From assembly GCA_963556695.1 (NCBI GenBank), contig CAUWAG010000010.1, forward strand, positions 3,906,001 through 3,970,000: 64,000 nt of DNA, in the 5' to 3' direction. The position numbers were made by a program, and so were the translations under genes. This DNA is from Anthostomella pinea (lineage: Eukaryota; Ascomycota; Sordariomycetes; Xylariales; Xylariaceae). Numbering within the stretch: the stretch's first letter is position 1; each line of letters begins with the position of its first letter. Shown here piece by piece: positions 53,031 through 64,000 of the stretch. The notes below the pieces were generated by a model, which saw only the letters and a list, made by a program, of their open reading frames with translations, had not been told where the DNA came from and did not search any database.

Positions 53031-53508
53031 GATCGGGTGGTATTGCGTATTTGACGGTCTTGAAGAGGTCAAGATTTTTAATCAGGGTTGGAAAGCAGCG
53101 ATGAAGAGAGATGTGTGGAAGTGAGATGTGGGAACTGCGGAAACCGGTATGTGTCATACGTGCGTATGTAAGATTTATGCTAACGCCTGTGCCAACCCTG
53201 CACACGAGAAGGTCTCAGGTGCCTCTTTTTCTGCAGGCAGTCCCACCAATGGGATAAGTTTCCCCGATCATCTGCCATTGCGTTCAAGTGACAACTGCTC
53301 ATGCTTGAAATTTCTCAACACCAACAACCATCATGAGTATCATAAGTCTCATCTACATGCCTTGGTATATTTCATGTAGTGGACATTCATTGTTGGAATG
53401 AGCACCTTGGCATAATTAGATAAAGATCAAATGCATCTTAGCATGGCTTATTCCACAACGTTTATTCCCCGAACTAAGTAAGGGGACATCCAGGAGTTCA
53501 GTGTAGGT
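53031..53508. other. Intergenic; ends in SINE C target duplication
   Basis: This is the upstream region of the arginase-like gene. Nothing else is recognised. AGTTCAGTGTAGGT at 53495-53508 is the left duplication of SINE C. Confidence 0.5.
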
Positions 53509-54062
53509 TTGATTGATTGATTGTATTTATTGTGGGTGCAGTCCCTCAACAGGGCAAACCACGCCTCCCAGAGCCATTGCATCGCAAGGTTGTAGAGGTG
53601 TCAGTCTAGATACATTCAGATCCGCGCACGAGCCTATCCTCGCTGTAGCGGTATCAATCTGGAGTGTCCAGATAGTTTTAGTCAATACCCAAGCACGATT
53701 CCGTCAGAAAAACCTCCTGTCCAGTGACAAAGCGACCCAGTGAACCTCAGTCCTCTGGTGTACACATCGTTCCAGTAGCCGTTCGATATATGTCGCATTG
53801 GTGGGTGAAGTAGGTATTTGTTATCTGCTGGCGAGGAAAACCACAAGGGGAAAAACCTCGCAGGAATGGGTGTTGTGGAGACAAGCTGTTTGGCTATCGG
53901 GCTCTGCGATAATGGGGCCTCTCCACTGTTGTGTGCTGGTTGTCGACTCGCACAAGCCGGGTCAGAAGGGGGCCATAGCAGGATTCGAACCCACTTGTTC
54001 TCGTCGCCCACCGCACAAACGAGAACACAACCAGACGCATTTGACCATTGCGCCATACGGCC
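53509..54062 (-). mobile_element. tRNA-derived SINE, copy C (554 bp)
   Basis: It lies in reverse orientation: the tRNA-like head is at 54062-53971 (92 nt) and the tail with TGATTGATTGAT (AATC units on the minus strand) is at 53509-53523. Perfect 14-bp target duplications AGTTCAGTGTAGGT flank it (53495-53508 and 54063-54076). The perfect duplications and intact box A and box B suggest that it is the youngest of the three copies. Confidence 0.92.
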
Positions 54063-54076
54063 AGTTCAGTGTAGGT

Positions 54077-54410
54077 AGTCGCTTTCTTGATCTACGTTCC
54101 GAGGCCCAGACCCTGTTTGACATATGGCAGCATCTTATTGCCTCTGTACATCGATCTGGAGACCCTCTAAATACTTTGAGTATCTGGCTTCTTGCCTTAT
54201 CGCCGTTACTCCATGGTCCATGCCTTTGTTTCCGTGTAGCTTTGATGCATTGTCCAAAGAATCCCCTTGTCCTCTACGAGTACAGTCCTCCCATTGTCTT
54301 CTAGGGTCTACATATCCCCCCTGTCGCCTATGCTCCCTTGTCGTACCCGGATTGACACAAACACATAGCTACATGTAACACACATACTTACACCAGGACT
54401 CTCGAACAAA
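54077..54410. other. Intergenic; promoter of the next gene
   Basis: No gene is seen. The last 60 bp are A/C-rich, like a fungal 5' leader. Confidence 0.5.
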
Positions 54411-55286
54411 ATGGAAAACCTACCTAGCAACGCACCCCGCCACCCAGCACCCCCCACGATCCTCTTCCGCGACTCGGACTGGGCGGAAGCCCCCAACCCT
54501 TCTAAGCTGTCGGTCCCAGACAGCTCCACGTTCGAGGTAGAGTACCCCGTCGAGGTGACCTGGTTCTTCGAGAAAATCGAGAACTACACGGCCCAGCCGT
54601 ACGTGTTCGACGTCCCGACGGTGGACTTTTTGGGGTACAAGGACAGGCAGTCTAAGTCGGTGCTGTTCGACGCTTTTTATCTTTTTGGCCGCCAGCTAGT
54701 GCCCGGCGACGTCGAGTTCATGCAGCGCGAGGGCTGGTCCCTGATGAGGTTCGTCGATACGTTGATTAAGACGGAGACGGGCGGCGCGGAGGACATCTTC
54801 TCGCGCGTTTTTGAGAGGCAGAAGCGGTTCAAGGCCGCGGGCTTGATGTGGCTGCCGTTCCTGGACGGCTCGGGCTTGACGGCCAGAGCGGGGACGGTTC
54901 CCCAGGCGCTGTTTGAGTCGTTGCCGCTTTATGGAGAATCGCCTGAAGAATCGCCTCCATATGTGCTCGAAGACGAGGTCGTAAAGAGTGAGGCGAATGT
55001 TAACGTTGATATTGATGAGCTTTACGAAGATGCCCATGAAGACCAACCGCCTTCGTACGAGTGCACGATGAGCCGTGACACCGCTCCCTCAGTTAACTGG
55101 CCCATAGCCAGTGGCGTGGAAGCCCTAGAAGATAAGGTTAATACAGAGTGTGCTGCTAACCCTAGGTATGAGACCGTTGAGACGAAGATCACTCCGGAGC
55201 CAGCTCCGGCGGCGGCGAGGCCAACCCCTGGCTCAACGGGGTGGCTGAAACCAGTTCTGAGATTTCTTTGGTGGGCGGTAAGTTAG
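54411..55286 (+). CDS. Uncharacterised protein, 291 residues, C-terminal hydrophobic anchor
   Basis: A single open frame from an ATG in good context (AAAATGG). The N-terminal 180 residues look ordered (FEVEYPVEVTWFFEKIENYT; VLFDAFYLFGRQLVPGDVEF; FSRVFERQKRFKAAGLMWLP). The rest is acidic and disordered, and it ends WLKPVLRFLWWAVS, a short hydrophobic segment that could anchor the tail in a membrane. No family is recognised. Confidence 0.6.
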   Translation: MENLPSNAPRHPAPPTILFRDSDWAEAPNPSKLSVPDSSTFEVEYPVEVTWFFEKIENYTAQPYVFDVPTVDFLGYKDRQSKSVLFDAFYLFGRQLVPGDVEFMQREGWSLMRFVDTLIKTETGGAEDIFSRVFERQKRFKAAGLMWLPFLDGSGLTARAGTVPQALFESLPLYGESPEESPPYVLEDEVVKSEANVNVDIDELYEDAHEDQPPSYECTMSRDTAPSVNWPIASGVEALEDKVNTECAANPRYETVETKITPEPAPAAARPTPGSTGWLKPVLRFLWWAVS

Positions 55287-55716
55287 TTCAGGACGTTCCG
55301 AATTGGTTTTGGGGTGGGCGGTTTCTAGTTTTGCTATACTGGCGTTGAATTGTTTTAGTTTGTTTACGCTGCCAGAATACAGTTCTTGACAATGTCTATC
55401 ATATTCTGCGAAGAAGATGAAACACACCACATGGTCCCCGACGTCTTCTCACCAGCACTGCGCGCCAACAAGCACAACCGCATAATTACCTACAGAGGGA
55501 GTTCGCATGAAAAGGGGGGGGCGGGGGGCCCGGTTGTAGCATAATCTACATGTACAGTCCGGTGATGGCTTGGCATAAGCATCGTGCCATTAGACAACAA
55601 CCTTGGTCAGAACCATTTCATCGTGTGTCAGGTCGTGAATAACTCGATATACTTCTGATTGCTGTGGCAGAACCGCCATCCAACTTATAAATTATAAAAA
55701 CCACAGACCACACGCC
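55287..55716. other. Intergenic; no supported gene
   Basis: A G-run lies at 55516-55528. Nothing else is recognised. Confidence 0.5.
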
Positions 55717-56833
55717 ATGAGGTCGCCCCACCTCACGGTCCCTCTCCTATTCATAACCACGGCAATGGCATTAGCATCCATCCCTTCACTATATCAACTA
55801 ACCGAAACCGCCCAAAGCATTCTCAGCAGCCCACTGCGGCGCTCCAATGCCCCCCAGTTTATCCTCGACGCGCAGTACCTCGGGATCCTGGACAACAAGT
55901 ACTCATCCTGGTACCCCTGGGCGCTGGAGTGGTCGCGTCCATCCCCATCGCTGATCTCGCTCTTCGCCGACGTGCTGGAGGCCATGACGAGCCTGGAGAC
56001 GCTGCAGTGGTCCATCCCGCCGGCGTACGCGGCGTACTTGGAGAAGCCGTTTGCTGAGCGGGGACTTATGTTCCCGTCTGTGAAGCGACTAGAGCCCAGC
56101 GCGTTCAGCCAGATTTTGGTCCCCATGTGTCCTAACCTGGAGACCTTGGAGAACGGCGGCGGGTACGCGTGGAGAGGCTACTGGCCCGAACGCCCGGATG
56201 CCAGGGTATTGTTCATCGGGGCGGGCGCGATTGCGCGAGGGCTGACAACCGTTTGCTGATAAAGTATTGGAAAACTAATCCTTCTTTTCTCGCTCAAGCG
56301 GCTCTCATGTCCATGCCGGGTATCAACAGCCTGGGCCTCGAAGGCGATCTGGACGAACGCTATCAGATGAGATGTGGGATGGAAGACGACGGCACGCCAG
56401 TACTAGAGGTGAGCGCGCCTTTGATTGCACCCGACTCAACCCACATGTGAACCAAAACGCCATCGAGAACTGATCTGACAACCCCTTACTATTAGCGCAT
56501 CCGAAAAGTGCTCTCCGACTTCACGAACCTGACGCAACTCAATCTGCCGCCCCCTCCGCGCTGGGCGTCAGGTTCGACGGCGGCCCCGACTGCGGCAACG
56601 CGTACTTCGGACCCGAGGGCAGGGAGTACAAACGCGAAGTTGCGCAAGAGGGGGCAGAGGCCACGGAACGAGCGGCGGCGATGGTGATGAAGACCTTGCC
56701 GAACCTGAGGGGTTTCGCCATTGGTGGTAGACAGGCCAACATCACTCGCGGTCCGGACGGTAGCGTAACAGTAAGTTGGCCTTGGAAGGGCCGCATGGAC
56801 GAGTGGCTTATGGAAGTCGTGCCCGCATGGTAG
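55717..56833 (+). pseudogene. Uncharacterised leucine-rich/F-box-like protein, three exons, probable frameshift
   Basis: Exons 55717-56205, 56265-56408 and from 56496 splice in phase (59- and 87-bp introns). The N-terminus MRSPHLTVPLLFITTAMALA resembles a signal peptide. LRR-like segments follow: LEAMTSLETLQWSIPP, LVPMCPNLETLENGG, ALMSMPGINSLGLEGDLD, LSDFTNLTQLNLPPP. In exon 3 the frame must shift by one base within the C-rich run near 56548-56562. After that it reads GVRFDGGPDCGNAYFGPEG, LPNLRGFAIGG and WPWKGRMDEWLMEVVPAW, ending at TAG 56831-56833. The homopolymer context leaves a sequencing error possible. Confidence 0.5.
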
Positions 56834-57749
56834 GAGGCCGATGGGTGGGGATGAGATTCTCTCGTCGTTCATGATACTCATCTGAACCTCGAACCCCATC
56901 CGGGGCTTGATAGATTATTCTATTGTGCTTATTACAACACTACAAATAAGAGTGATCAAACAGCGCGCGGACGCAGGCTTCTGAAAGGTTATTGTAGCGG
57001 GTAGGATAGAAATGTGACTTTGTATTATATCGAGTTCTGAAACACCCTGGCGATATTATCGCATCTCTAGCCACCCTCTGAACCAAGCTCTCTACAAGCG
57101 CTGTCGAAAGAGCAATCGCGTATCACAAGGGAATGTTAGCCTTCTTAATCTCATGGCGGCGAGCATGGCCACGTTGAAGGGAAGCTCGTATGGATCTGTT
57201 GATCGTCGGGATACAGAGCGCGCTTCCGGGTTCCTACGTCAGGTGGAGCGCCAATGAGCAGAACAACTCTGCTGAGTAGAACCTCCGTGAGGCAGGGAAG
57301 GGAAAGGGAACGATTGATCGCAACGTCACACAGTAGTACAAGATGGTCTTAACCTGGCACATGTCAATAGAATACGAGTGTACATGGTTGTCGACGATCA
57401 ATTAATTATCTTGAATTATCCACATCTCTAGAGCCCGAACATCCCAGAGTACTCGCCACGGGAGGAAAAAGGGTGAAGATTATGTACTCGAGTCGGTCAA
57501 CTCTGATGATCCAATGGGACATGGGATACAGACCTTGAAGTCCCTCGAACCCAATGCCGACTCCACATCGGCACTGTGTCGACAGCTGGGTAAGGATTTC
57601 ATATAGTTACCGATAGAAGGTTCGTGGTACTCATGTGGTCGTGCAGTTCATTAAAAGCATTCCGGTCCGCCTACGTAGAAAACGCCAAAGTACGCCGAAC
57701 AACTTCCGGTTTGAATGTTCCGTATTTCCCACTAGAGACACTGGTTCGT
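56834..57749. other. Intergenic; no supported gene
   Basis: A gene-free region 3' of both neighbours (the DnaJ gene ends at 57750). Nothing is recognised on either strand. Confidence 0.5.
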
Positions 57750-59112
57750 TCATAGTATTTCCCTCAACTGCTGCTTTTGCCTCGTGGTCAAGCTGGTCGG
57801 GAATTTCACGTTGTAGTTGACAATGAAGTTTCCACGCTCGCCTGGCTTCTTCGACATGGGCATACCCAGTCCAGGGTAGGTATCCTTCATGCCAGGTCCG
57901 GTGGGTCCAGCTTTGTCGATATTGAGTTGCTTGCCATCAATTGTGGTTATGGTTCGCTTCCAGCCAGTCAAGGCTTCTTTCAGATCGAGGTCGACCGTGT
58001 GCACCAAGTCATCGCCGTCGCGAACGAAGAGTGGATGGGGTTTCTGTGACGATGTAGTTAGTATCTACTTTCAAACGCATGACGAGAGTCAGGCTAATCT
58101 GAGAACTCACCTCTTCAACGATGAAGTGAAGATCTTGCTTTCCACCCTCCTCTTGATCACCAACACCCTTGAACTTGATCTTGCTACCCTTCTTCAGGCC
58201 GGGCTTGATAGGCACCTCGAGAACTTGATCGCTTGTTGTCCGCTTGCCATTGTCATCGAAAGTCTTGCGCTTGATCTTCATCTTCTTGGTTATCCCGTTA
58301 TACAGCTCCTCGAGAGTCAATGGAAGCGCGCGCTCAACAGTGGTGACCTCGGGTGTGGCCTCTCTGGCGCCACTGCTTCTGAAGGGATCACCGCCGCCCG
58401 GAAAGCTACTCCGCATCCGGCTTGATCTCCCACCGGCAGATCGGGGCATGCCGCCGAAAGAATTGAGAGTATCTTCGTCGTCATCTGCACCCATACGCGC
58501 ACCGGCGGCACCGCGAAAGAACTCAGCAAAAACGCTCTCGGGATTGCTGAAGCTGAAATGGTCTCCGCCGCCGCCGCCGCCACCAGTACTGAAATGGAAA
58601 GTCCGGGTACCCCCTCCGCCAGGCATGCCACCGCCAAAATCGAAGCCGGGTGGCATGCCACCTTGGGCACCAGCGAAGGGATTCTCGCCCGGAGGTGGGG
58701 CAGAGCCGCCGCGAAGCAGGAATTCGAGGCCGTAATCGTCATATGTCTTGCGCTTCTCCGGGTCAGACAGGATTTCGTAGGCTTGCGAACATTCCTTGAA
58801 CTTCTCGGCGGCTTCCGGTCTGTCTTTGTTCTTGTCGGGGTGGAATTTTAGTGCTGCTTTCCTGGAGACTGGTTAGCTTCGATACCACACGATAGCAGTT
58901 GGTGAGGCAATGGTCAACAAACACCGAACGAAGGCGCGGGGCACCCGTAGGTAGCTATCCATGAAGATGTCTGAAGCGAGTATTCGCTGCGACGGACAGA
59001 GCGGGCAAGCGGAAGGAAGAGGCAAAGCTTACCGGTATGCTTTCTTGATTTCATCTTGCGAAGCATCGGGCTTGATGCTCAGCTGGTCGTAGAGCTTCGT
59101 CTCTTTCACCAT
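57750..59112 (-). CDS. Sis1/Psi1-type class B DnaJ (Hsp40) co-chaperone, three exons
   Basis: Exons 59112-59033, 58861-58111 and 58043-57750 give 374 residues; the second intron has a TACTAAC branch site. The J domain (1-70) has [20 protein letters not shown] and the HPD motif FHPDKNKD (His34-Asp36), which stimulates Hsp70 ATPase. A Gly/Phe-rich region (about 75-190) contains [16 protein letters not shown] and runs of Gly. No CxxCxGxG zinc fingers are present, which sets it in class B with Sis1. Two beta-barrel substrate domains follow ([36 protein letters not shown]) and a C-terminal dimerisation segment ([19 protein letters not shown]). In yeast Sis1 is essential and works with Ssa and Hsp104. 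Heat-shock elements lie upstream. Confidence 0.94.
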
Positions 59113-59556
59113 GTTGGCGGATGTATGCAGAGACTTGGGTCTCCGTGTGTAGGTAGAGGTGCAGGTAGATTAACGCAAGCTTCCGGTACGAAAGCGAGGG
59201 CAGGTGTGGGAGGAGGTCGTAGGGTAAGTGATATAGGCTCGAAGGACCACTGTAGGAATCGGTGGAGCTGTCCGAGAAAGGGACGGAGGGATTGAGCACA
59301 ATGGGAGAAGGCGCAGGTGACTGCGGGATGGTGGGATGGTGTGATGTTGAATGAGGCCGTCAACGAGGCTCCGAGGCAGACCAGGTTCAGTCTCGGTTGC
59401 TCTGCTGTTACCGAAGCAGCAGTGGGTGGGCGCAAGGTGGAAGATTCGGGAATGAACGATGAGTGGTGGAGGAGTCACGTTGGCACTAAAGTAAAGTGGG
59501 CGAGGCCGGATTCCTTTGTGAACAGGACACGAGCAGGGGAGCAGATGGATGGGTCT

Positions 59557-59576
59557 GGAACGAATGAGAACGTTCC
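59557..59576. promoter_or_regulatory. Gapped heat-shock element
   Basis: GGAAC, a 5-bp gap, AGAAC and GTTCC form nGAAn units on the HSF 5-bp grid. It lies about 445 bp upstream of the DnaJ start codon. Confidence 0.45.
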
Positions 59577-60004
59577 AATTGCGTGCGTCTTCTATATTTG
59601 GGCAGCCGCCTGTTGCGTGTTGCTCAATGTCGTTTTTGGTCGACTTGACTATCAGGTCACACAGCTCCAGGCGGTCAAGTGGAAGCGCTGGCTTTCCAGT
59701 CGGATGTTGATGGAGGAATGACGCCCAATGATGATTGATGGTGGGGTTCCCGAGGTGGATCTTTCAACGTTGGTCGCGGGGTACATGTACTTGTGTACCT
59801 GATGATGAGAGACAACCGCGTGGTCAATGCGCTTCCAATTTTATAGAACACATGAACGCTTACGGTGGTTTGTTGACATTGATAGTAGAAACTCAAGAAT
59901 GCTGTTTGAAACCAACTTCATGTTGCTTTCAGCCGACGAGTCGATGTGTTGTTGAGTGTTAGCCCATTCCCCGTTTCCGGCACCAGATCCTGTGTACCAA
60001 TTAT

Positions 60005-60019
60005 AGAACATTCTCGAAG
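60005..60019. promoter_or_regulatory. Canonical three-unit heat-shock element
   Basis: AGAAC-ATTCT-CGAAG is a perfect nGAAn-nTTCn-nGAAn HSF site. It lies about 890 bp upstream of the DnaJ start. A match this short can occur by chance, but its location suits an Hsp40 gene. Confidence 0.5.
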
Positions 60020-60640
60020 CCTATAGTAGTGAGACACCGGCAACTCTGGTGGCACTACCATGTGATGTCGAGATCTCTGATACCGTATGTTCTCACATGA
60101 AGCGCAACTTCAGGTCGAGTAGATGCGTGGATGCTTGTCTGATCTCGGTCTCACAGATTACAGTCGTCCATGCAACCACCCAACCCGCCCCTGAGCAGTA
60201 GCAAGATTCTCACGTCTCACTACAGGTATTGATGAACATCGCAACGGCCGAGAAACACGCTGCACCCCAAGTAAGATCATTAACAACTCTGCGTCTCTAT
60301 TCTCCGGCGTTGGGTATCAAATCGTCTGTACATAGCCGGAGCGAGCCACCCGCCACGCCATGCTGCCCACTGCGAAACTACTTCTCTAGACTGGTATAGC
60401 TGTGACCCAGCGGTAACCCAACCGGGCCACCACCTCTTCACGTGCACAGCTCCCAGCCCTATGCCGTTATTATGTTTCATGCCCAATGCTCGCGCAATAA
60501 ACCAATGCATCTTATCCTCTCCAGCCCATTCATTTCGCGGTGATGAAAGTGCGACGCCGGGGCCCTCCATGGGACGAGCCTCCATGCGACCTTCGTCAAA
60601 GAGCAATGCAAGGATGTTAAACGCAAGCAGTCGCATCCGA

Positions 60641-63600
60641 TCAACCCCCTCGTCGCTGCTCTTCATCGTCGTCGAGGTCCATCATGTCAATGGGACCTGG
60701 CTGCGTGCCGTGCTTGCTACCGGGGCGAGTCAGGAAAGGAGCCATTCCTCCGCTACGCTCTTGCATCTCGGGCCCTTTGGAGTCTGTCGCACTGCTGTCA
60801 AACGTCCGCAGCTCCTCCATGCTCTCGTAGTTGTCACCCTGACCACCTTGTTGGACGCCATAGTCTCTTTGCACTTCGCGCCGTCCCAGGATCGGTGAGT
60901 CGTTATCTCGCGTTCGACAGCTAGCCAAAGATTCAACGATCCCGCCGAGCTTAACGAGCTGGGTGGTGTTGTTGGCAAACTCCTGGTGATGCGTCATTGG
61001 CATGTTGCTAGCGAACTCCTGGTGATGCGTCGTTGCAGTCGAGTCATCATCGAATTGGACAGGGTCGTCCGGGAAGGTTAGATCAACCTCGGCTAGGTCG
61101 CTCCGCAAGCTGCCATGAGTGGCAATGGAAGACGCATTGCTAAGCTTCCTTTTCGCGCCTGGGTTGAATGGGATCTGAGATGAACCCTCAGCGCCCAATG
61201 CCGCTGGCGGCAAATCCTGCATTTGATGTTGATCCTGTACTCTGTCCTGTCCTTGGCTCTGCTCTTGAGCAATTTCTTGTTGAAACGAGCGGTTGTCGGC
61301 TTTGACAAACATCTGAATGACCATTAGTAGCTTTCTCCAGACGAAAAGGGCGTGACTTACCCGCAGGGGGTCTGAAAGCTCCGTTGGCCTTGCTTCCATA
61401 GCAGCTTCGGTGGCATATATGAGGATCGGGTTCTTCGATTCAGTCCCTGCCGCCTGGACAGTATCGTCCAGGGTAACCTTCTGCATACAAGGTTAGAACC
61501 TGTGCGAAGAGAACCTTTGGGTTTACGCTTACCTCCGTTTTGATCGGAGACGCTTCGTCTGCGGCGTAACCTATCTTCCACCACTGGTCCATCGGCTTCG
61601 CTTGTCCGTCGATGTCGACTAGATCAGGTTCATGTCGGACGCAGACATATGCCAAATCTCGCGTCAGTGCGATACCCCGGAGCATGAATTTCCGAGTCGG
61701 GTTCCAGTACTCCGGTTGATAAGCATCGGGATTCGAGCGGAAGACAAAGAGATCGTCATCAGCTTCGTGCTCCTGACAGGTAAGACGCTTGCGAATCACT
61801 TGCAGGCAGCCAGTAAGCTCTTCCTTCTTGTCTTTACAATCTGCAGTAGGGTTAGGCCATGTCAAATGAATCAACATGCAATCAACGTGTGGTACTTACC
61901 AGCCAATTCTCGATCAATGTCCTCCATTTCTCGTCTCGAGGTCTTGATGATGAATTCCCATTTCCTTCTATTGGCCTCTTCCTCCGATGTCAGTTCAAAT
62001 GGCCCGGTCGATGTGTGAAGCAGTCTAAGGTCCTCCATGCTGTATGGTGTATCATTTCTCCACTGACGTTCGAAGTAGCGCCACTGAGCATCCTTCTTCT
62101 GCTGCTCGAGGAGATTCGTGGCTAGTTCAATTGTCCTCTCGCGACAAGCGCGAATATCATGCCACTCGCCCAGTCCCTTAAGCCTAGAGCAGCCGTGCTC
62201 CCCTTTACATTGGAACCGTTCCCGCTCCCACGTCTCTAGGTTCTGCAGCTGAGTCCTGATCTCTCGAATCTGACGCATGAAGTGGATAGTGGAGTCTTTT
62301 CTGTCTCTCATGTATCGATCTGCGTAGAAGATGGCGGGTACTTCGCAAGGCCTCACTAAGCCCGAGCCTCCGAGCCGGAATGTAAGCACGTCGGCCGGCT
62401 TCTTGAGAGCAGCGAACTTATCGCCGACAAACTCATATGATGGTGACATCGGCTCTTGCCAAAGGAATTGGTCGAGAGCGTCATATAAAGTGCCCACGCA
62501 CTCATACCGGTCTTGACCTAGTCGAACATCGAGAAAGATAAATCCTTGTTCCATTTCTCCGTCACCCGAGTCGACAACCTCGGAGGATAAATGTTCACCA
62601 CCTGCCGGCGGCACTCGCAGCTGCTGGCCGATGGTGACCATGGGGTTTATATCACAATCAGGGTTTTCCTGGCTTGCTTGCTTCAAAGCCTCGGCGAGGT
62701 TGTCTTCAACGTCAGGCACCCAAGCACCGTGGGTCGGGTCCATCGGTTTGGTTTCGATAAAGCTGTCGACTGATCCGTAGCTGCGTTCTGTCTTGTCGAG
62801 GAAGGCTAACAGACGATGTAGTTCTTCGCTGAAATCGGGATGTGCATCATCGCCCCAGATGTCCTCTCCTGTCGCCATGGCAGCAAGGGTCTCTTGCTTC
62901 AGAATTTTTTGACCGTTCCACCACTCAGAGTTATGCCCGTAGTTACGCGCCGGTCTTCCGCAGCGGAGCAGGATATTTCTAACCAGAGGGATCTTGTGAA
63001 AGATTGACAGGATAGCCCCAACCCGGTGATCTTTGGTCTGTCGGAGGAATGCGGGAGTCTCTGGGTCTCGTTTGCGTTTTGATGGAGCAGGGCCAATTTT
63101 GGCAGTATCCACTGACGCCTTGGTAGGAACCATAGACCAATCTTCAACTTGGTATTGCAGTCGATTTGCAGGGCCAAAGTACTTCTGATTCGTCTCGCTG
63201 TCGACAACACCAGCTTCTTGGGGCTGGATACCAGACGCGGCGGCTGACTCGGCCAAGGCTCGCTGAAGATCGTCATCTTCTTGGTCGGTGTTGGTTGGAG
63301 CTCCTGCATATCACCTGTCAGCTTGAATATTCGACGGGTGCAGGAATACTACCTGCAGCCCCTTGTGCAGTCAAGTCTATCAGCCTACCCAGTGGTGTTG
63401 TGGTTCTTGAAGGAGGGCGAGTCGGCGCTGCGCTGTTCTGGTAACCGAGAGGCGGAAGCTCGTCGGGGGCTTGGATGTTGAAAGCTACGACGTAGTATCA
63501 GTAGGAGGCATGATAGGGGGTATACTTGGATAGCCCACATATGCCTGGATTGTTCGCATCGCCCTCTCGACTCGAAGAGAAATGTGAATCGTCCCATTTG

Positions 63601-63890
63601 TACTGGACACGTAAGCATATGACTTCTAGACCGTGACATAGTCGCAAGCGGTACCTTTTCGCCGGTTGGATCTTCGAAGTATTCCTCGATCGCTCGTTGA
63701 AGATCGTTATTATTGGACTGGCACAGGACAAAGGCCGTCAGTACAGGGCTTTTGCTGCATTGGACTGGTAGTTGTCAAAGGTATAGGGGGATATTACCTT
63801 TAGACGCTTGATAGCTTCTGGTCGCAGCAGGCCTGTGACGTCGCATAACATCCCGATGTCGGGTTCGGAGGGCTCCTCTGTTGCCGGCAT
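60641..63890 (-). CDS. UBA-UIM ubiquitin-binding protein related to USP25/USP28, catalytic boxes absent, eight exons
   Basis: Exons 63890-63798, 63717-63655, 63602-63539, 63484-63353, 63303-61900, 61840-61533, 61480-61361 and 61312-60641 give 951 residues in phase. A UBA-like domain (about 10-50) reads VTGLLRPEAIKRLK then DLQRAIEEYFED, and a UIM (about 126-140) reads EDDDLQRALAESA. The next part follows the USP25/28 layout: DHRVGAILSIFHKIPLVRN where the Cys box should be (no Cys), DFSEELHRLLAFLD, VLTFRL then PAIFYADRYMRDRK and a coiled coil, and AYVCVRHEP where the His box GHYWAY should be. A disordered tail of about 220 residues follows. It probably binds ubiquitin chains without cleaving them; that is inferred from the missing residues. 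Confidence 0.8.
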
Positions 63891-64000
63891 TTTGGAGGCG
63901 GTTCGAACCCTCGAGTTGCGCGGATGGAGTGTTTTGGATGGCCGGACATGAACGTGGACAAGTGAAGGGAGGTCGAGTACCAAGCTGGGTCGCGCAGGCA
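63891..64000. other. 5' leader/promoter edge of the USP-like gene
   Basis: An open frame continues upstream of the chosen ATG to 63983, but MPATEEPSEPDIG at 63890 is the more natural start. The rest is cut off by the window edge. Confidence 0.4.

Larger units (their letters stand above)
59113..60640. other. Intergenic; DnaJ upstream region with heat-shock elements
   Basis: It lies between the DnaJ start and the 3' end of the USP-like gene, both on the minus strand. No gene is supported. Two HSE matches are listed separately. Confidence 0.5.

Overview
The window looks like nuclear chromosomal DNA of a filamentous ascomycete (Pezizomycotina). Genes are split by short introns of about 45-100 bp with GTNNGT donors, CTGAC/CTAAC branch sites and AG acceptors. 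The recognisable proteins are typical of that group: a Grg-1/CCG-1 family protein, a DUF6594 membrane protein, an EBP/EXPERA protein, a Cdc13-like telomere protein with Telo_bind domain and a small-subunit catalase. Some repeats carry C:G to T:A changes of the RIP (repeat-induced point mutation) type. No species call is made.

Layout. 0-4 kb: a Med6-like remnant at the edge and an intact six-exon catalase (minus). 4.5-13.4 kb: an AT-rich block leading into a nested transposon nest. A pogo/Fot-like DDE element (about 5.2-13.35 kb) holds a 553-bp tRNA-derived SINE and a 5.6-kb Tad-like LINE, each with recognisable target-site duplications. 13-26 kb: gene-poor, with a decayed phosphotransferase gene. 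26-36 kb: DUF6594 gene, a single-exon 1716-residue Cdc13-like gene, and a BTB gene with an in-frame stop. 36-42 kb: gene-poor, ending in the long upstream region of grg-1. 42-48 kb: grg-1, an EBP-like gene and three uncharacterised genes. 48.9-54 kb: two further SINE copies, one cutting off a small signal-peptide ORF, plus a decaying coiled-coil gene and an arginase-like gene with a frameshift. 54-64 kb: two uncharacterised genes, a Sis1-type DnaJ gene with heat-shock elements upstream, and a UBA-UIM protein related to USP25/USP28 that lacks recognisable catalytic boxes.

Most notable signal. The three SINEs (6621, 49041, 53509) end in about 140-150 bp that is clearly homologous to the 3' end of the LINE in the same window, and both finish in short tandem tails ((AATC)n in the SINEs, (CAAA)n in the LINE). 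This is the layout expected of a SINE/LINE partnership based on 3'-end recognition. The LINE ORF2 reads in one frame for 1230 codons with ten nonsense codons and no frameshift. Eight of the ten are TAA/TAG, as expected from CpA to TpA change, and the RT motif reads YADN instead of YADD.

The conserved single-copy genes do not form an obvious pathway cluster. The window is a mix of housekeeping or stress genes (catalase, DnaJ, Cdc13-like, USP-like, EBP, grg-1) separated by repeat-rich, decaying DNA. All gene models were built by eye from splice signals and family similarity, with no database search.
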